From NCBI GenBank assembly GCA_020634415.1, contig JACKBT010000075.1:1-6937 (forward strand): DNA of 6,937 nt. The letters run 5' to 3'. Under the pieces are notes generated by a model. The model searched no databases. It was not told where the DNA came from and worked only from the letters and a program-made list of their open reading frames with translations. A program made the translations under genes and the position numbers. Of the stretch, positions 1-6,093 are shown piece by piece. This DNA is from Ardenticatenaceae bacterium. Lineage in GTDB: Bacteria > Chloroflexota > Anaerolineae > Promineifilales > Promineifilaceae. How positions within the stretch are numbered: the first letter of the stretch is position 1; the number at the start of each line of letters is the position of its first letter.

Positions 1-1
1 A

Positions 2-331
2 AGTCCTGAGAATTTTTATGTGTTTCTGATTAGCGGCGATGGTTATTATGCCATTGGCAAATACCAGAGCGGCAGCGATACGATTCTCTATCTGACAGGC
101 GACGGCGAGTATCATTACATCTTCTCGGATGCGATTAATCAGGGCATTGCCACCAACCAACTGCGGGTGGGTTGTGTGGGCAACGAGTTGAGTCTGGCGG
201 TGAATGGGCTGCCGCTGGTGACGGTGACGGACCCGACGTTTGTGACGGGTGATATGGGTTTGGGTGTGAGTGCGTTTGAATTGGGAACGGCCGTTATCGA
301 ATTCGACAATATCCAGGTCATCGCCCCCTAA
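2..331 (+). CDS. LamG/ConA-like domain protein, C-terminal part (5' end outside window)
   Basis: The reading frame is open from the first complete codon (Ser-Pro-Glu-Asn-Phe-Tyr) to TAA at 329-331, so the gene begins left of the window. The GTG at 20 is internal, not a start. What remains is about 109 residues of a beta-sandwich domain of the concanavalin A-like / 3-keto-disaccharide hydrolase (DUF1080-like) type. Visible marks are an FYVFLISGDGYYAIGKY strand pair, INQGIATNQLRV, a VNGLPL strand and the closing FDNIQV strand. Related domains are common in exported lipoproteins of Chloroflexota, where they are thought to sit at the cell surface and possibly bind glycans; that role is an inference. 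The next gene is a clear paralogue starting 1 nt after this stop, so the two are probably co-transcribed. A perfect AACGGCCGTT palindrome lies at 286-295. The family call is fairly secure; substrate and function are unknown. Confidence 0.8.
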   Translation, partial: SPENFYVFLISGDGYYAIGKYQSGSDTILYLTGDGEYHYIFSDAINQGIATNQLRVGCVGNELSLAVNGLPLVTVTDPTFVTGDMGLGVSAFELGTAVIEFDNIQVIAP

Positions 332-332
332 C

Positions 333-974
333 ATGAAACAAAGCCTGCTGCTCCTCCTCCTCGGCATAAGCCTCGCCGCCTGCTTAGACACCCCCGACCC
401 CAACGCCAACATCCTCTTCCAAGATCAGTTCGCGGCGGGGCAAACGGGTGCCTGGATATTGGAAGGTGATGCCGTCGGGCGCACCTCCATCTTGGACGAA
501 AGCCTCCTCATCGAAGTCAACGAGCCGCGCACCATGCAGTTTGCCACCCTGGAAGACCCCCTCTTCACCGACTTCGATTTGAGCGTGGATGCCCGCATTT
601 TAGAAGGCGATATTCGCGGCAGTTTGGGCATTCTGTTTCGGGTGCAAGACCCCACCCAATTTTACCGCTTCGAGATTACGGGCGATGGCCTTTCGCTTGT
701 CGAGCGGCGCAACGCCGATGGCACATGGACGCGCCTGGTTGAGGATTGGACACCCTCGCCGGCCATTAATCAAGGCACCAACGCCTCCAATCAACTGCGG
801 CTTATTGCTGTTGGCCCTACCCTTTCCTTTTATGTGAATGGCATTTTGCTGCACCGGCTGCAAGATGGGCAGTATAAGGCGGGGGCGATTGCGCTGGACG
901 CGGGCACGTTTGGGCAAGGCGGCTTGCGGGTGATGTTTGACAATGTGGTGGTGCAGCAGGTGGGCGGCAGTTGA
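333..974 (+). CDS. Predicted lipoprotein with LamG/ConA-like domain
   Basis: A 213-residue protein. The ATG at 333 is chosen over an upstream in-frame start at 270 because it begins a classical lipoprotein signal: Met-Lys, a six-leucine core and lipobox L14-A15-A16-C17, so Cys17 should be lipidated after signal peptidase II cleavage. A short linker is followed by one beta-sandwich domain (about residues 27-210) with ILFQDQF at its start, LLIEVNEP, a FRVQDPTQFYRFEITGDG strand pair, PAINQGTNASNQLRL, LSFYVNG and the closing MFDNVVV strand. The last 75 residues align along their length with the end of the preceding gene, so the pair is a tandem duplication. Spacing is 1 nt and no good ribosome binding site precedes the ATG, which suggests translational coupling. 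It is likely a surface lipoprotein, perhaps carbohydrate-binding. No catalytic residues can be named. Confidence 0.82.
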   Translation: MKQSLLLLLLGISLAACLDTPDPNANILFQDQFAAGQTGAWILEGDAVGRTSILDESLLIEVNEPRTMQFATLEDPLFTDFDLSVDARILEGDIRGSLGILFRVQDPTQFYRFEITGDGLSLVERRNADGTWTRLVEDWTPSPAINQGTNASNQLRLIAVGPTLSFYVNGILLHRLQDGQYKAGAIALDAGTFGQGGLRVMFDNVVVQQVGGS

Positions 975-1007
975 GCTAAGGAATGAGAGAGAATTCAACA
1001 ACTTACA

Positions 1008-1062
1008 GGAGACAGGAGACTAGAAATTAAACCAAGTCTCCAGTCTCTAGTCTCTAATCCCT
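1008..1062. repeat. Heptad inverted array 1 (GGAGACT / AGTCTCC)
   Basis: Three heptads of one sense (1008-1014, 1015-1021 and a degenerate 1022-1028) are followed by a 6-nt spacer, then four heptads of the opposite sense (1035-1041, 1042-1048, 1049-1055, 1056-1062). Bases 1009-1021 pair with 1035-1047 with one mismatch in 13, so the tract can fold as a hairpin in RNA or a cruciform in DNA. It begins 33 nt after the lipoprotein stop codon. No T-run follows, so it is not a standard intrinsic terminator. Function unknown. Confidence 0.85.
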
Positions 1063-1094
1063 TACTAAACAATGAAGTTTATCGTGAGCGATCA

Positions 1095-1122
1095 TGGACG
1101 TACTAAGGGGCAAAGGTATAAT
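1095..1122 (+). promoter_or_regulatory. Putative promoter of the small membrane protein gene, nearly leaderless
   Basis: A perfect -10 hexamer TATAAT lies at 1117-1122, with a 4-of-6 -35 match (TGGACG, 1095-1100) 16 bp upstream. Transcription would start near 1128-1130, on or beside the ATG at 1128, implying a leaderless mRNA. The alternative reading is that AAAGG at 1112-1116 is a weak ribosome binding site. Prediction from sequence only. Confidence 0.5.
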
Positions 1123-1127
1123 TGGCT

Positions 1128-1601
1128 ATGCGTAAATCTATAGAATTGGGTGTTGTCCCTTCCCTTTTGCTGGGCGCAGGTTTGTTTTTTATCGGCATTG
1201 TGAGCCTGAACCATATCGCCAATAACTGGTGGCCGTTTGATGTCGGCCGTTTAGATTTGGTACGAGCGACTGGCCTGAACCGGGCCGATGCCGCCCTTAT
1301 CTTGGATTCGGCTAATCCCGAAATTATTGTGGCCTTTTTAGCTACCATTTTGTTAACGATAACGGGGCTGGTGCTGCCTCTCACTTCGTTCCTCAACAAA
1401 CGATTTGTCTCCTCACGGCCACCCACCTATTTTGTGGTGGTGCGCCAATCTATGTGGGTGGGGTTGTGGGTGGCTTTTTGTGTCTGGCTGCAAATGAATC
1501 GGACGCTGGGGGTGGCGGTGGCCGGGTTGGTGGCCGCTGTGTTAATGATGTTTGAGGCCTTGTTGCAGGTGCGCACACGGGCGACGAATATAACGGGGTA
1601 A
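1128..1601 (+). CDS. Small four-helix integral membrane protein, unknown function
   Basis: A 157-residue hydrophobic protein that I cannot assign to a named family. Four membrane segments are visible at about residues 7-30, 66-89, 107-123 and 128-148. Between helices 1 and 2 is a roughly 35-residue polar stretch containing NNWWPFDVGRLDLVRATGLNRADAA, probably an extracytoplasmic loop. Arg-rich stretches (RKS at the N-terminus, NKRF after helix 2, RTR near the C-terminus) suggest that both ends and the central loop face the cytoplasm. The ATG at 1128 is preferred; a TTG at 1122 would add two residues but overlaps the TATAAT box. The gene stands alone between two heptad-repeat arrays, with a gap of over 150 bp on each side, so context gives no clue to function. 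No enzyme motif, signal lipobox or metal-binding cluster was seen. The reading frame itself looks real. Confidence 0.72.
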   Translation: MRKSIELGVVPSLLLGAGLFFIGIVSLNHIANNWWPFDVGRLDLVRATGLNRADAALILDSANPEIIVAFLATILLTITGLVLPLTSFLNKRFVSSRPPTYFVVVRQSMWVGLWVAFCVWLQMNRTLGVAVAGLVAAVLMMFEALLQVRTRATNITG

Positions 1602-1604
1602 TAT

Positions 1605-1650
1605 GGAGACTGGAGACTAGAGACTGAATAATCTCCAATCTTCAATCTCT
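1605..1650. repeat. Heptad inverted array 2, interrupted by a MITE-like element
   Basis: Starting 3 nt after the TAA of the membrane protein gene are three forward heptads (1605-1611, 1612-1618, 1619-1625), a 4-nt spacer (GAAT), then three opposite heptads (1630-1636, 1637-1643, 1644-1650). Left units are GGAGACT-type and right units AATCTCC-type, so each pairing step has a C/A mismatch and the hairpin is imperfect. A fourth right-hand unit (AGCCTCT, 1755-1761) lies beyond the inserted element, exactly in phase once 104 bp are removed. Confidence 0.82.
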
Positions 1651-1652
1651 AG

Positions 1653-1752
1653 CAGGCTGTCGGAAAAGGAGCCGTAGGGGCGGTATTTTTACCGCGTTCC
1701 CAGAGCGCGAAAGGGATTTCGCGGCTACAAATTGGGGTTCTCCGACAAACTG
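1653..1752. mobile_element. MITE-like 100-bp element with 15-bp terminal inverted repeats and CTAG flanks
   Basis: Ends are CAGGCTGTCGGAAAA (1653-1667) and the reverse complement of 1738-1752 (CAGTTTGTCGGAGAA), matching at 12 of 15 positions. Both ends are bordered by CTAG (1649-1652 and 1753-1756), a plausible 4-bp target duplication, although CTAG is itself a palindrome and could be part of the inverted repeat. The interior has two perfect small hairpins: 1680-1685/1690-1695 (GCGGTA, TTTT loop) and 1706-1712/1717-1723 (CGCGAAA, GGGA loop). There is no coding capacity, so it would depend on a transposase elsewhere in the genome. Its right end lies 18 bp upstream of the selA ATG. The family of the parent insertion sequence cannot be stated from sequence alone. 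Confidence 0.75.
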
Positions 1753-1770
1753 CTAGCCTCTAACTTTATT

Positions 1771-3156
1771 ATGAGTTCAGATGTACAAACTCTTTTGCGG
1801 GAATTGCCAGCAGTGGATAAGCTGCTGCGGCTGCCGGTGACGGTGGAGGTGATGGGGCGATACGGCCGTTTGCTCACCACCGAGGCCCTGCGCCACACCC
1901 TGGACCAGACACGCAGCCAGATTTTGGCGGGGGCTGCTTATGTGCCAGCACCGGCCATGCTGGTGGATGCGGCGGCACAGTGGTTGGATGAGATTTTAGC
2001 GCCTACGCTGTATCCGGTGATTAATGCCACTGGGGTGATTGTGCATACCAATTTGGGCCGGGCACCGTTGAGTGAACGGGCAATTGGGGCGATAACGGCC
2101 GTTGCCCACAACTACTCCACCCTCGAATACGATCCCCTGGCCGGGCAGCGCGGCTCTCGCACCGTTCATGCCGAGCAACTGCTGACCCGGCTGACAGGAG
2201 CCGAGGCGGCGTTGGTGGTGAATAATGCGGCAGCGGCCGTTTTGCTCATGCTCACCAGCCTATGCCAGGGGCGCGAAGTCGTCATCAGTCGCGGGCAGTT
2301 GGTGGAGATTGGCGGTGGCTTCCGCATTCCCGATGTAATGAAACAGTCCGGCGCGAAATTGGTTGAGGTCGGCACAACCAATCGCACCCATTTGCGCGAT
2401 TACCAGGCGGCGATTAATGAAAATACGGCTGCTATTTTGGTAGCCCATCATTCCAATTACAAAGTGATTGGCTTCACCGCTGAGCCAGACTTGGCCGAGT
2501 TGGCCGAGTTGGCGCATGAGCATGGCCTACCCCTGTTGTATGATCAGGGCAGTGGGGCGATGTTGGATGTGAGCCAGTTTGGGCTGGAGCCGGAGCCAAC
2601 GGTGCTGGCGGGGCTGGCGGCCGGGGGCGATGTGCTGGCCTTTAGTGGTGACAAGCTGTTGGGCGGGCCGCAGGCGGGTATTTTGTGTGGCCGCGCCGAG
2701 TTGATTGCCCAGTTGAAACGACATCCGTTGGCTCGCGCTGTGCGGGCCGATAAATTGTGCCTGGCCGGTCTGGCGGCGACGTTGACTTCGTATGTGACGG
2801 AACATGCTTTGCAGGAGATTCCGGTGTGGCAGATGATGGCCCGGCCGTTGCGTGAGTTGGCGGAAACGGCCGATACGTGGGCTGCTCGTTGGCAGGAACA
2901 AGGCATCAAGGCGGTGGTGATAGATGGCGCATCCACTGTAGGCGGCGGCAGTTTGCCGGGTACGAGTTTGCCGACGCGGCTGATTGCTATTGAGCAGGAT
3001 GATGTGGAAGGGCTGGCGGCGGCTTTGCGGCAGCATCAGCCAGCGGTGGTGGGACGGATTCAGGACGGCCGTTTCCTCCTCGATCCGCGCACAGTTTTAC
3101 CGCATCAGGTAGAACCTTTTATTCAAGCAGTTTTACAGCATGGCGTGAAACGGTAA
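1771..3156 (+). CDS. selA: L-seryl-tRNA(Sec) selenium transferase (selenocysteine synthase)
   Basis: PLP enzyme (EC 2.9.1.1) that converts Ser-tRNA(Sec) to Sec-tRNA(Sec) in the cytoplasm using selenophosphate. At 461 residues it nearly matches E. coli SelA (463). The N-terminal tRNA-binding part (LLRELPAVDKLLR, residues 8-20) leads into the fold-type I core: NATG at 85-88, HTNLGR 92-97, STLEYDP, SRGQLVEIGGGFRIPDVM, EVGTTNRTHLRDY and FSGDKLLGGPQAG. Lys295 is the PLP Schiff-base lysine, the same number as in E. coli. VVGRIQDGRFLLDPRTV closes the C-terminal domain. The ATG at 1771 is chosen because the longer frame from TTG 1732 runs into the inserted element. The usual NNNAAAV segment reads NNAAAAV at 151-157, so the third Asn is Ala. 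No selB, selD or tRNA(Sec) is in the window. No Shine-Dalgarno precedes the start. The annotation is very secure. Confidence 0.97.
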   Translation: MSSDVQTLLRELPAVDKLLRLPVTVEVMGRYGRLLTTEALRHTLDQTRSQILAGAAYVPAPAMLVDAAAQWLDEILAPTLYPVINATGVIVHTNLGRAPLSERAIGAITAVAHNYSTLEYDPLAGQRGSRTVHAEQLLTRLTGAEAALVVNNAAAAVLLMLTSLCQGREVVISRGQLVEIGGGFRIPDVMKQSGAKLVEVGTTNRTHLRDYQAAINENTAAILVAHHSNYKVIGFTAEPDLAELAELAHEHGLPLLYDQGSGAMLDVSQFGLEPEPTVLAGLAAGGDVLAFSGDKLLGGPQAGILCGRAELIAQLKRHPLARAVRADKLCLAGLAATLTSYVTEHALQEIPVWQMMARPLRELAETADTWAARWQEQGIKAVVIDGASTVGGGSLPGTSLPTRLIAIEQDDVEGLAAALRQHQPAVVGRIQDGRFLLDPRTVLPHQVEPFIQAVLQHGVKR

Positions 3157-3160
3157 TTGA

Positions 3161-3208
3161 TAATTAGGTAATTAGGTAATTATCAATTACTCAATTACTG
3201 AATTACTC
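3161..3208. repeat. Octad inverted array after selA (TAATTAGG / AATTACTC)
   Basis: Six 8-bp units run without a gap: TAATTAGG (3161), TAATTAGG (3169), TAATTATC (3177), AATTACTC (3185), AATTACTG (3193), AATTACTC (3201). The left half is roughly the inverse of the right half (about 12 of 15 positions pair), so it can fold as an AT-rich hairpin. It starts 4 nt after the selA stop. The layout is the same as the heptad arrays elsewhere in the window but the unit is unrelated in sequence and is 8 bp long. Function unknown. Confidence 0.82.
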
Positions 3209-3234
3209 TTTGTCGTTTCCGTTTTTTACACAAT

Positions 3235-4083
3235 ATGACGATTAGTGGCCCACGCCTGCGTGCCTTGTTGCGGCAGGCAGAAAGAACGGCAGAGGCGGGT
3301 AAACGTGCTGCTGCCCAACAGATTTACGAACAGATTTTGGAAGAGGATGAAACGGCTGAAGAAGCCTGGTTAGGGTTGGCGGCTTTAGCTGAGGATGAAA
3401 CTGAGCGGAAGAAGCTGTATGTGCATGTCTTGTCGCTGAATCCTGACAACAAAGAAGCGCTGCGGGAATTAGCGCGGCTGCGGGGTGAGTTGGTGTTGGC
3501 GCCGGAGCCAGTGGAAGAGATAGTGGTGCAGACGGCCGTTCCCGAAGCCCAATCCGACATCCACGAACTGAAAGCGGAGGAAGAGGCGTATGAATTGGCC
3601 TGTTACCGCCACCCCAACCGGCCCACGAGCTTGCGCTGTTACACCTGTGGCAAGCCAATTTGTACGCAGTGTGCGGTGAAGACACCGGTCGGCTATCGCT
3701 GCCCGGACTGTGTGCGGGAGTTGGAGAACACGTTTTTTGAGGCGACGTTGCAGGATTATGTGCTGGTAACGGCCGTTCTCTTGCCTCTCAGCCTCCTCAT
3801 TGGCTATCTGGTAGTGCGCTTTGCCGGCGGCGGCTTCTTCTTGATTTTCCTCATGTTTGCCGTTGCCGGGGCCGTAGGTAGTTGGATTGGCCGCGTGGGA
3901 CATCGCGTAGCGGGGCGACGGCGCGGCCGTTATCTGCCCATTATTGCTGCTTCTTGCGTGGCTTTGGGCGTGATCTTGCCTTCTCTTTTCTTTTTGCTTC
4001 TGTTTGGCGGTGTGCCAGGCCTAATTGGCAGCGGCATTTATTTACTGGTCGCTCCCTCGGCCGCTTATTACCAGATGCGGTAA
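3235..4083 (+). CDS. TPR-like / B-box-type zinc-binding / four-helix membrane protein
   Basis: A 282-residue modular protein. Residues 1-85 are helical and TPR-like (RAAAQQIYEQILEEDETAEE, then YVHVLSLNPDNKEALREL), suggesting a protein-contact role. An acidic linker follows. A cysteine-rich module has C123, H126, C135, C138, C143, C146, C156 and C159, spaced to bind two zinc ions. It is the B-box-like zinc ribbon often found at the N-terminus of actinobacterial rhomboid proteases. The C-terminus has four membrane helices (about 175-195, 199-219, 234-257, 260-279) with a basic loop (GRRRGR, 227-232). There is no rhomboid GxSG serine or catalytic histidine, so this is not a rhomboid protease. 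The N-terminal modules are probably cytoplasmic. The ATG at 3235 has no Shine-Dalgarno. A terminator-like hairpin overlaps its stop. The domain reading is good; the function is unknown. Confidence 0.85.
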   Translation: MTISGPRLRALLRQAERTAEAGKRAAAQQIYEQILEEDETAEEAWLGLAALAEDETERKKLYVHVLSLNPDNKEALRELARLRGELVLAPEPVEEIVVQTAVPEAQSDIHELKAEEEAYELACYRHPNRPTSLRCYTCGKPICTQCAVKTPVGYRCPDCVRELENTFFEATLQDYVLVTAVLLPLSLLIGYLVVRFAGGGFFLIFLMFAVAGAVGSWIGRVGHRVAGRRRGRYLPIIAASCVALGVILPSLFFLLLFGGVPGLIGSGIYLLVAPSAAYYQMR

Positions 4084-4144
4084 TGTGGAGATTGGAGATT
4101 GGTTAATCTCTAATCTCCAGTCTCCAATCTCCACATTTTCTTTT
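4082..4144 (+). terminator. Heptad array 4: long hairpin plus T-rich tail, probable intrinsic terminator
   Basis: Bases 4082-4098 and 4121-4137 form a perfect 17-bp inverted repeat (AATGTGGAGATTGGAGA), extended by four more RNA pairs (4099-4102 with 4117-4120, one of them U-G). The loop is 14 nt and the stem is followed by ATTTTCTTTT (4135-4144). The stem takes in the last two bases of the upstream stop codon. It is built from the same heptads as the other arrays: two forward (4087-4100), spacer GGTT, four reverse (4105-4132). This is the one array that looks like a standard rho-independent terminator. Confidence 0.75.
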
Positions 4145-4170
4145 ACGTTTTTCGCTTTACGTTTTACAAT
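4141..4170 (+). promoter_or_regulatory. Putative recN promoter inside a TTTTACG heptad repeat
   Basis: Four heptads run in phase: TTTTACG (4141), TTTTTCG (4148), CTTTACG (4155), TTTTACA (4162). Within them is a promoter-like pair: TTTACG (4142-4147), 4 of 6 to the -35 consensus, 17 bp from TACAAT (4165-4170), 5 of 6 to the -10 consensus. Transcription would start about 4177, next to the ATG at 4179. No obvious palindromic LexA-type operator is visible, although RecN is SOS-induced in many bacteria. Confidence 0.45.
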
Positions 4171-4178
4171 ATTCCCTC

Positions 4179-5936
4179 ATGTTAACCGAACTGTATATTC
4201 GTAATTTTGCCATCATTGAAGAGCTGCGTTTGGCGTTTGACCCTGGTTTTAATGTATTGACGGGGGAAACGGGCGCGGGCAAATCTATTATTTTAGATGC
4301 GGTGATGTTGGTCTTGGGTGGCCGTGCCGACACGACGATGGTGCGGGCTGAAGCACCGGAAGCCTATGTGGAGGCCACGTTTAAGCTGAGTTCGGATTTA
4401 CAAACGGCCGTTCATCCCCTGCTGCTGGCCGAAGGTTTGGAAGATGAAGAAGCACCCGACACCCTGGTGTTGGCGCGGGAGCTGCGCCTGAACGGCCGTA
4501 ACTTTTGCCGCGTAAACGGCCGTACCGTCAACCTCTCCCTCCTGCGCGATCTCGCCGAGCCGCTGATAGACATTCACGGGCAAGGTGAGCACCTCTCCCT
4601 GCTCAAACCCCGCTCCCACCTGCCTTTGCTCGACTCTTATGCAGGATTAGTCAGCGAACAACGTACCTTAGCCAAAGAAGTGGCGGCTCTGCAAAAAGTG
4701 CAGCGCGAGTTGGCCGATTTGCGCCGCGATGCCCGCACCATTGCCCAGCGCATTGACATCCTCAAGTATCAGCTTGAGGAGATTGATGCGGCTAAGTTGA
4801 AGCCAGACGAGGAAGAAGAGCTAAAGCTGGAGCGGGATCGGCTGGCGAATTCAGAGCATCTGAGCCGTGCCGCTACGGAAGTTATTGCCCTGTTTACGGG
4901 TATGGACAACGACGAAGCCAATTCGGTGGTGGATATGATGGGGCAGGCGGAAAAAGCTCTGACCCAGTTGAGCCGTTATGATGAGACGCAAACGGCCGTT
5001 CTCGAACGAGTTCAGGGACTATCATTCCAAATCAACGAAGTGGCCGCCGAGTTGCAGGATTATCTGGACGAGGTGGAGTTTAACCCCAAGCGGCTCAATC
5101 AGGTGGAGGAACGGCTGGAAGCCATTAACCGCCTCAAACGCAAATATGGCGATACGATTGAGGCCATTTTAGAAACCCGCGACAACGCCGCCGCCGAGCT
5201 GAAAAAGCTGGAAAATTCAGAAATCCGCACGGGGGAATTGGAAGAGGAACAGGAACGTTATCTGCGCCAGATTGGCAAGTTGGCGCAAGCCTTGTCGCAA
5301 AAACGGCAAAAAGCAGCGCAAGAGTTGTCTAAAAATGTGGAACGGCCGTTGGCTGAGTTGGGCATGGAAGGGGCGCGGTTTAGTGTGCAGTTTGAATGTG
5401 TGCCGGACAGCAACGGCGTGTATGTGAATGGCGACCGGCTGGCTTTTGACAGCATGGGCATTGACCGGGCCGAGTTCCTCATCTCCACCAATCCGGGCGA
5501 GCCGTTGAAGCCCATGGCCAAGGTTGCCAGTGGCGGCGAGACGGCGCGGCTGATGTTGTCGTTGAAAACGGCACTGGCGCAGGTGGATCGCACGCCGACG
5601 CTGATTTTTGACGAGATTGACCAGGGGATTGGTGGCCGGATTGGGGATGTGGTGGGGCGGAAGTTGTGGGGCTTAACGGCCGTTGCCAACCACCAAGTCA
5701 TCGTCGTCACCCACCTGCCCCAACTGGCGGGCTATGGCGATGTTCACTTCCACGTCAGCAAACAGGTGCATCATGAGCGCACCATCACCAGCGTCCACAA
5801 CCTGGATATCACTGGGCGGGTCCACGAACTGGCAAACATGCTGGGAACGGGCCGCGAACACGCCGAAGGTGGGGCGAAGTCTATTTTGGAGCAAGCCAAG
5901 CAGGCCAAAGCCAATCATAAACAATCCCACTCTTAA
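4179..5936 (+). CDS. recN: DNA repair protein RecN (SMC-like ATPase)
   Basis: RecN is a cytoplasmic SMC-family ATPase recruited early to DNA double-strand breaks, where it helps hold ends and sister chromosomes together for RecA-dependent recombination. The 585 residues are slightly longer than E. coli RecN (553) and have the full split-ATPase layout. The N-terminal head begins LYIRNFAIIEEL with Walker A GETGAGKS at 29-36 and later DIHGQGEHLSLL. Long charged helices from about 155 to 385 form the coiled coil. The C-terminal head has the ABC signature SGGE at 451-454, Walker B LIFDEIDQGIGG with D478 and E479, and the switch histidine H512 in VVTHLPQLAG. The ATG at 4179 gives the canonical MLTELYIRNF start; no Shine-Dalgarno is present. 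It carries four perfect AACGGCCGTT palindromes. It converges with the M20 peptidase gene. Nothing looks broken. Confidence 0.97.
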   Translation: MLTELYIRNFAIIEELRLAFDPGFNVLTGETGAGKSIILDAVMLVLGGRADTTMVRAEAPEAYVEATFKLSSDLQTAVHPLLLAEGLEDEEAPDTLVLARELRLNGRNFCRVNGRTVNLSLLRDLAEPLIDIHGQGEHLSLLKPRSHLPLLDSYAGLVSEQRTLAKEVAALQKVQRELADLRRDARTIAQRIDILKYQLEEIDAAKLKPDEEEELKLERDRLANSEHLSRAATEVIALFTGMDNDEANSVVDMMGQAEKALTQLSRYDETQTAVLERVQGLSFQINEVAAELQDYLDEVEFNPKRLNQVEERLEAINRLKRKYGDTIEAILETRDNAAAELKKLENSEIRTGELEEEQERYLRQIGKLAQALSQKRQKAAQELSKNVERPLAELGMEGARFSVQFECVPDSNGVYVNGDRLAFDSMGIDRAEFLISTNPGEPLKPMAKVASGGETARLMLSLKTALAQVDRTPTLIFDEIDQGIGGRIGDVVGRKLWGLTAVANHQVIVVTHLPQLAGYGDVHFHVSKQVHHERTITSVHNLDITGRVHELANMLGTGREHAEGGAKSILEQAKQAKANHKQSHS

Positions 5937-6093
5937 TCCCTTCACCTTTGTTTAATTTGTTCCATCATTGCCAGCACCAATAATTGAGCCTGCCGTGCCG
6001 TCTCCGCCTTACAATGGCGATGTTCTCAGCCGCTCCCGACTTATGAGCCAGATTGCTGATCACCCCCCTCATGCCAATAACTTTATGGATTTA
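5937..6093. other. Intergenic spacer between convergent genes, possible decayed coding remnant
   Basis: No convincing gene. The plus frame is open from about 5955 to TAG at 6101-6103 (for example SRSRLMSQIADHPPHANNFM) and the minus strand has short readable stretches in more than one frame, such as SNLAHKSGAAENIAIV and GGDGTAGSIIGAGNDGTN. This patchwork could be a frameshifted relic or chance. No tRNA, hairpin or clear promoter was seen here. Confidence 0.4.

Noticed and set aside
270..332. Upstream start for the second lipoprotein
   Set aside because: It overlaps the previous gene by over 60 bp and would bury the signal peptide; ATG 333 gives a proper lipoprotein signal.
1008..1062. CRISPR array
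   Set aside because: The 7-bp units are contiguous and inverted, with no unique spacers.
1072..1143. 23-codon open frame beginning MKFIVSDHGR
   Set aside because: It lacks a ribosome binding site and runs over the start of the membrane protein gene; probably chance.
1668..1737. tRNA(Sec) or other structured RNA upstream of selA
   Set aside because: The hairpins are short and lie between inverted ends of a MITE-like element. There is no acceptor stem, no T-arm GTTCGA and no CCA.
1732..1770. Upstream TTG start for SelA adding 13 residues
   Set aside because: The extension is encoded by the right end of the inserted element, and the ATG at 1771 gives the family's usual N-terminus and puts the PLP lysine at residue 295.
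2527..3036. Long minus-strand open frames inside selA
   Set aside because: They are antisense to a fully conserved SelA and have low-complexity, Arg/Gln-rich sequence.
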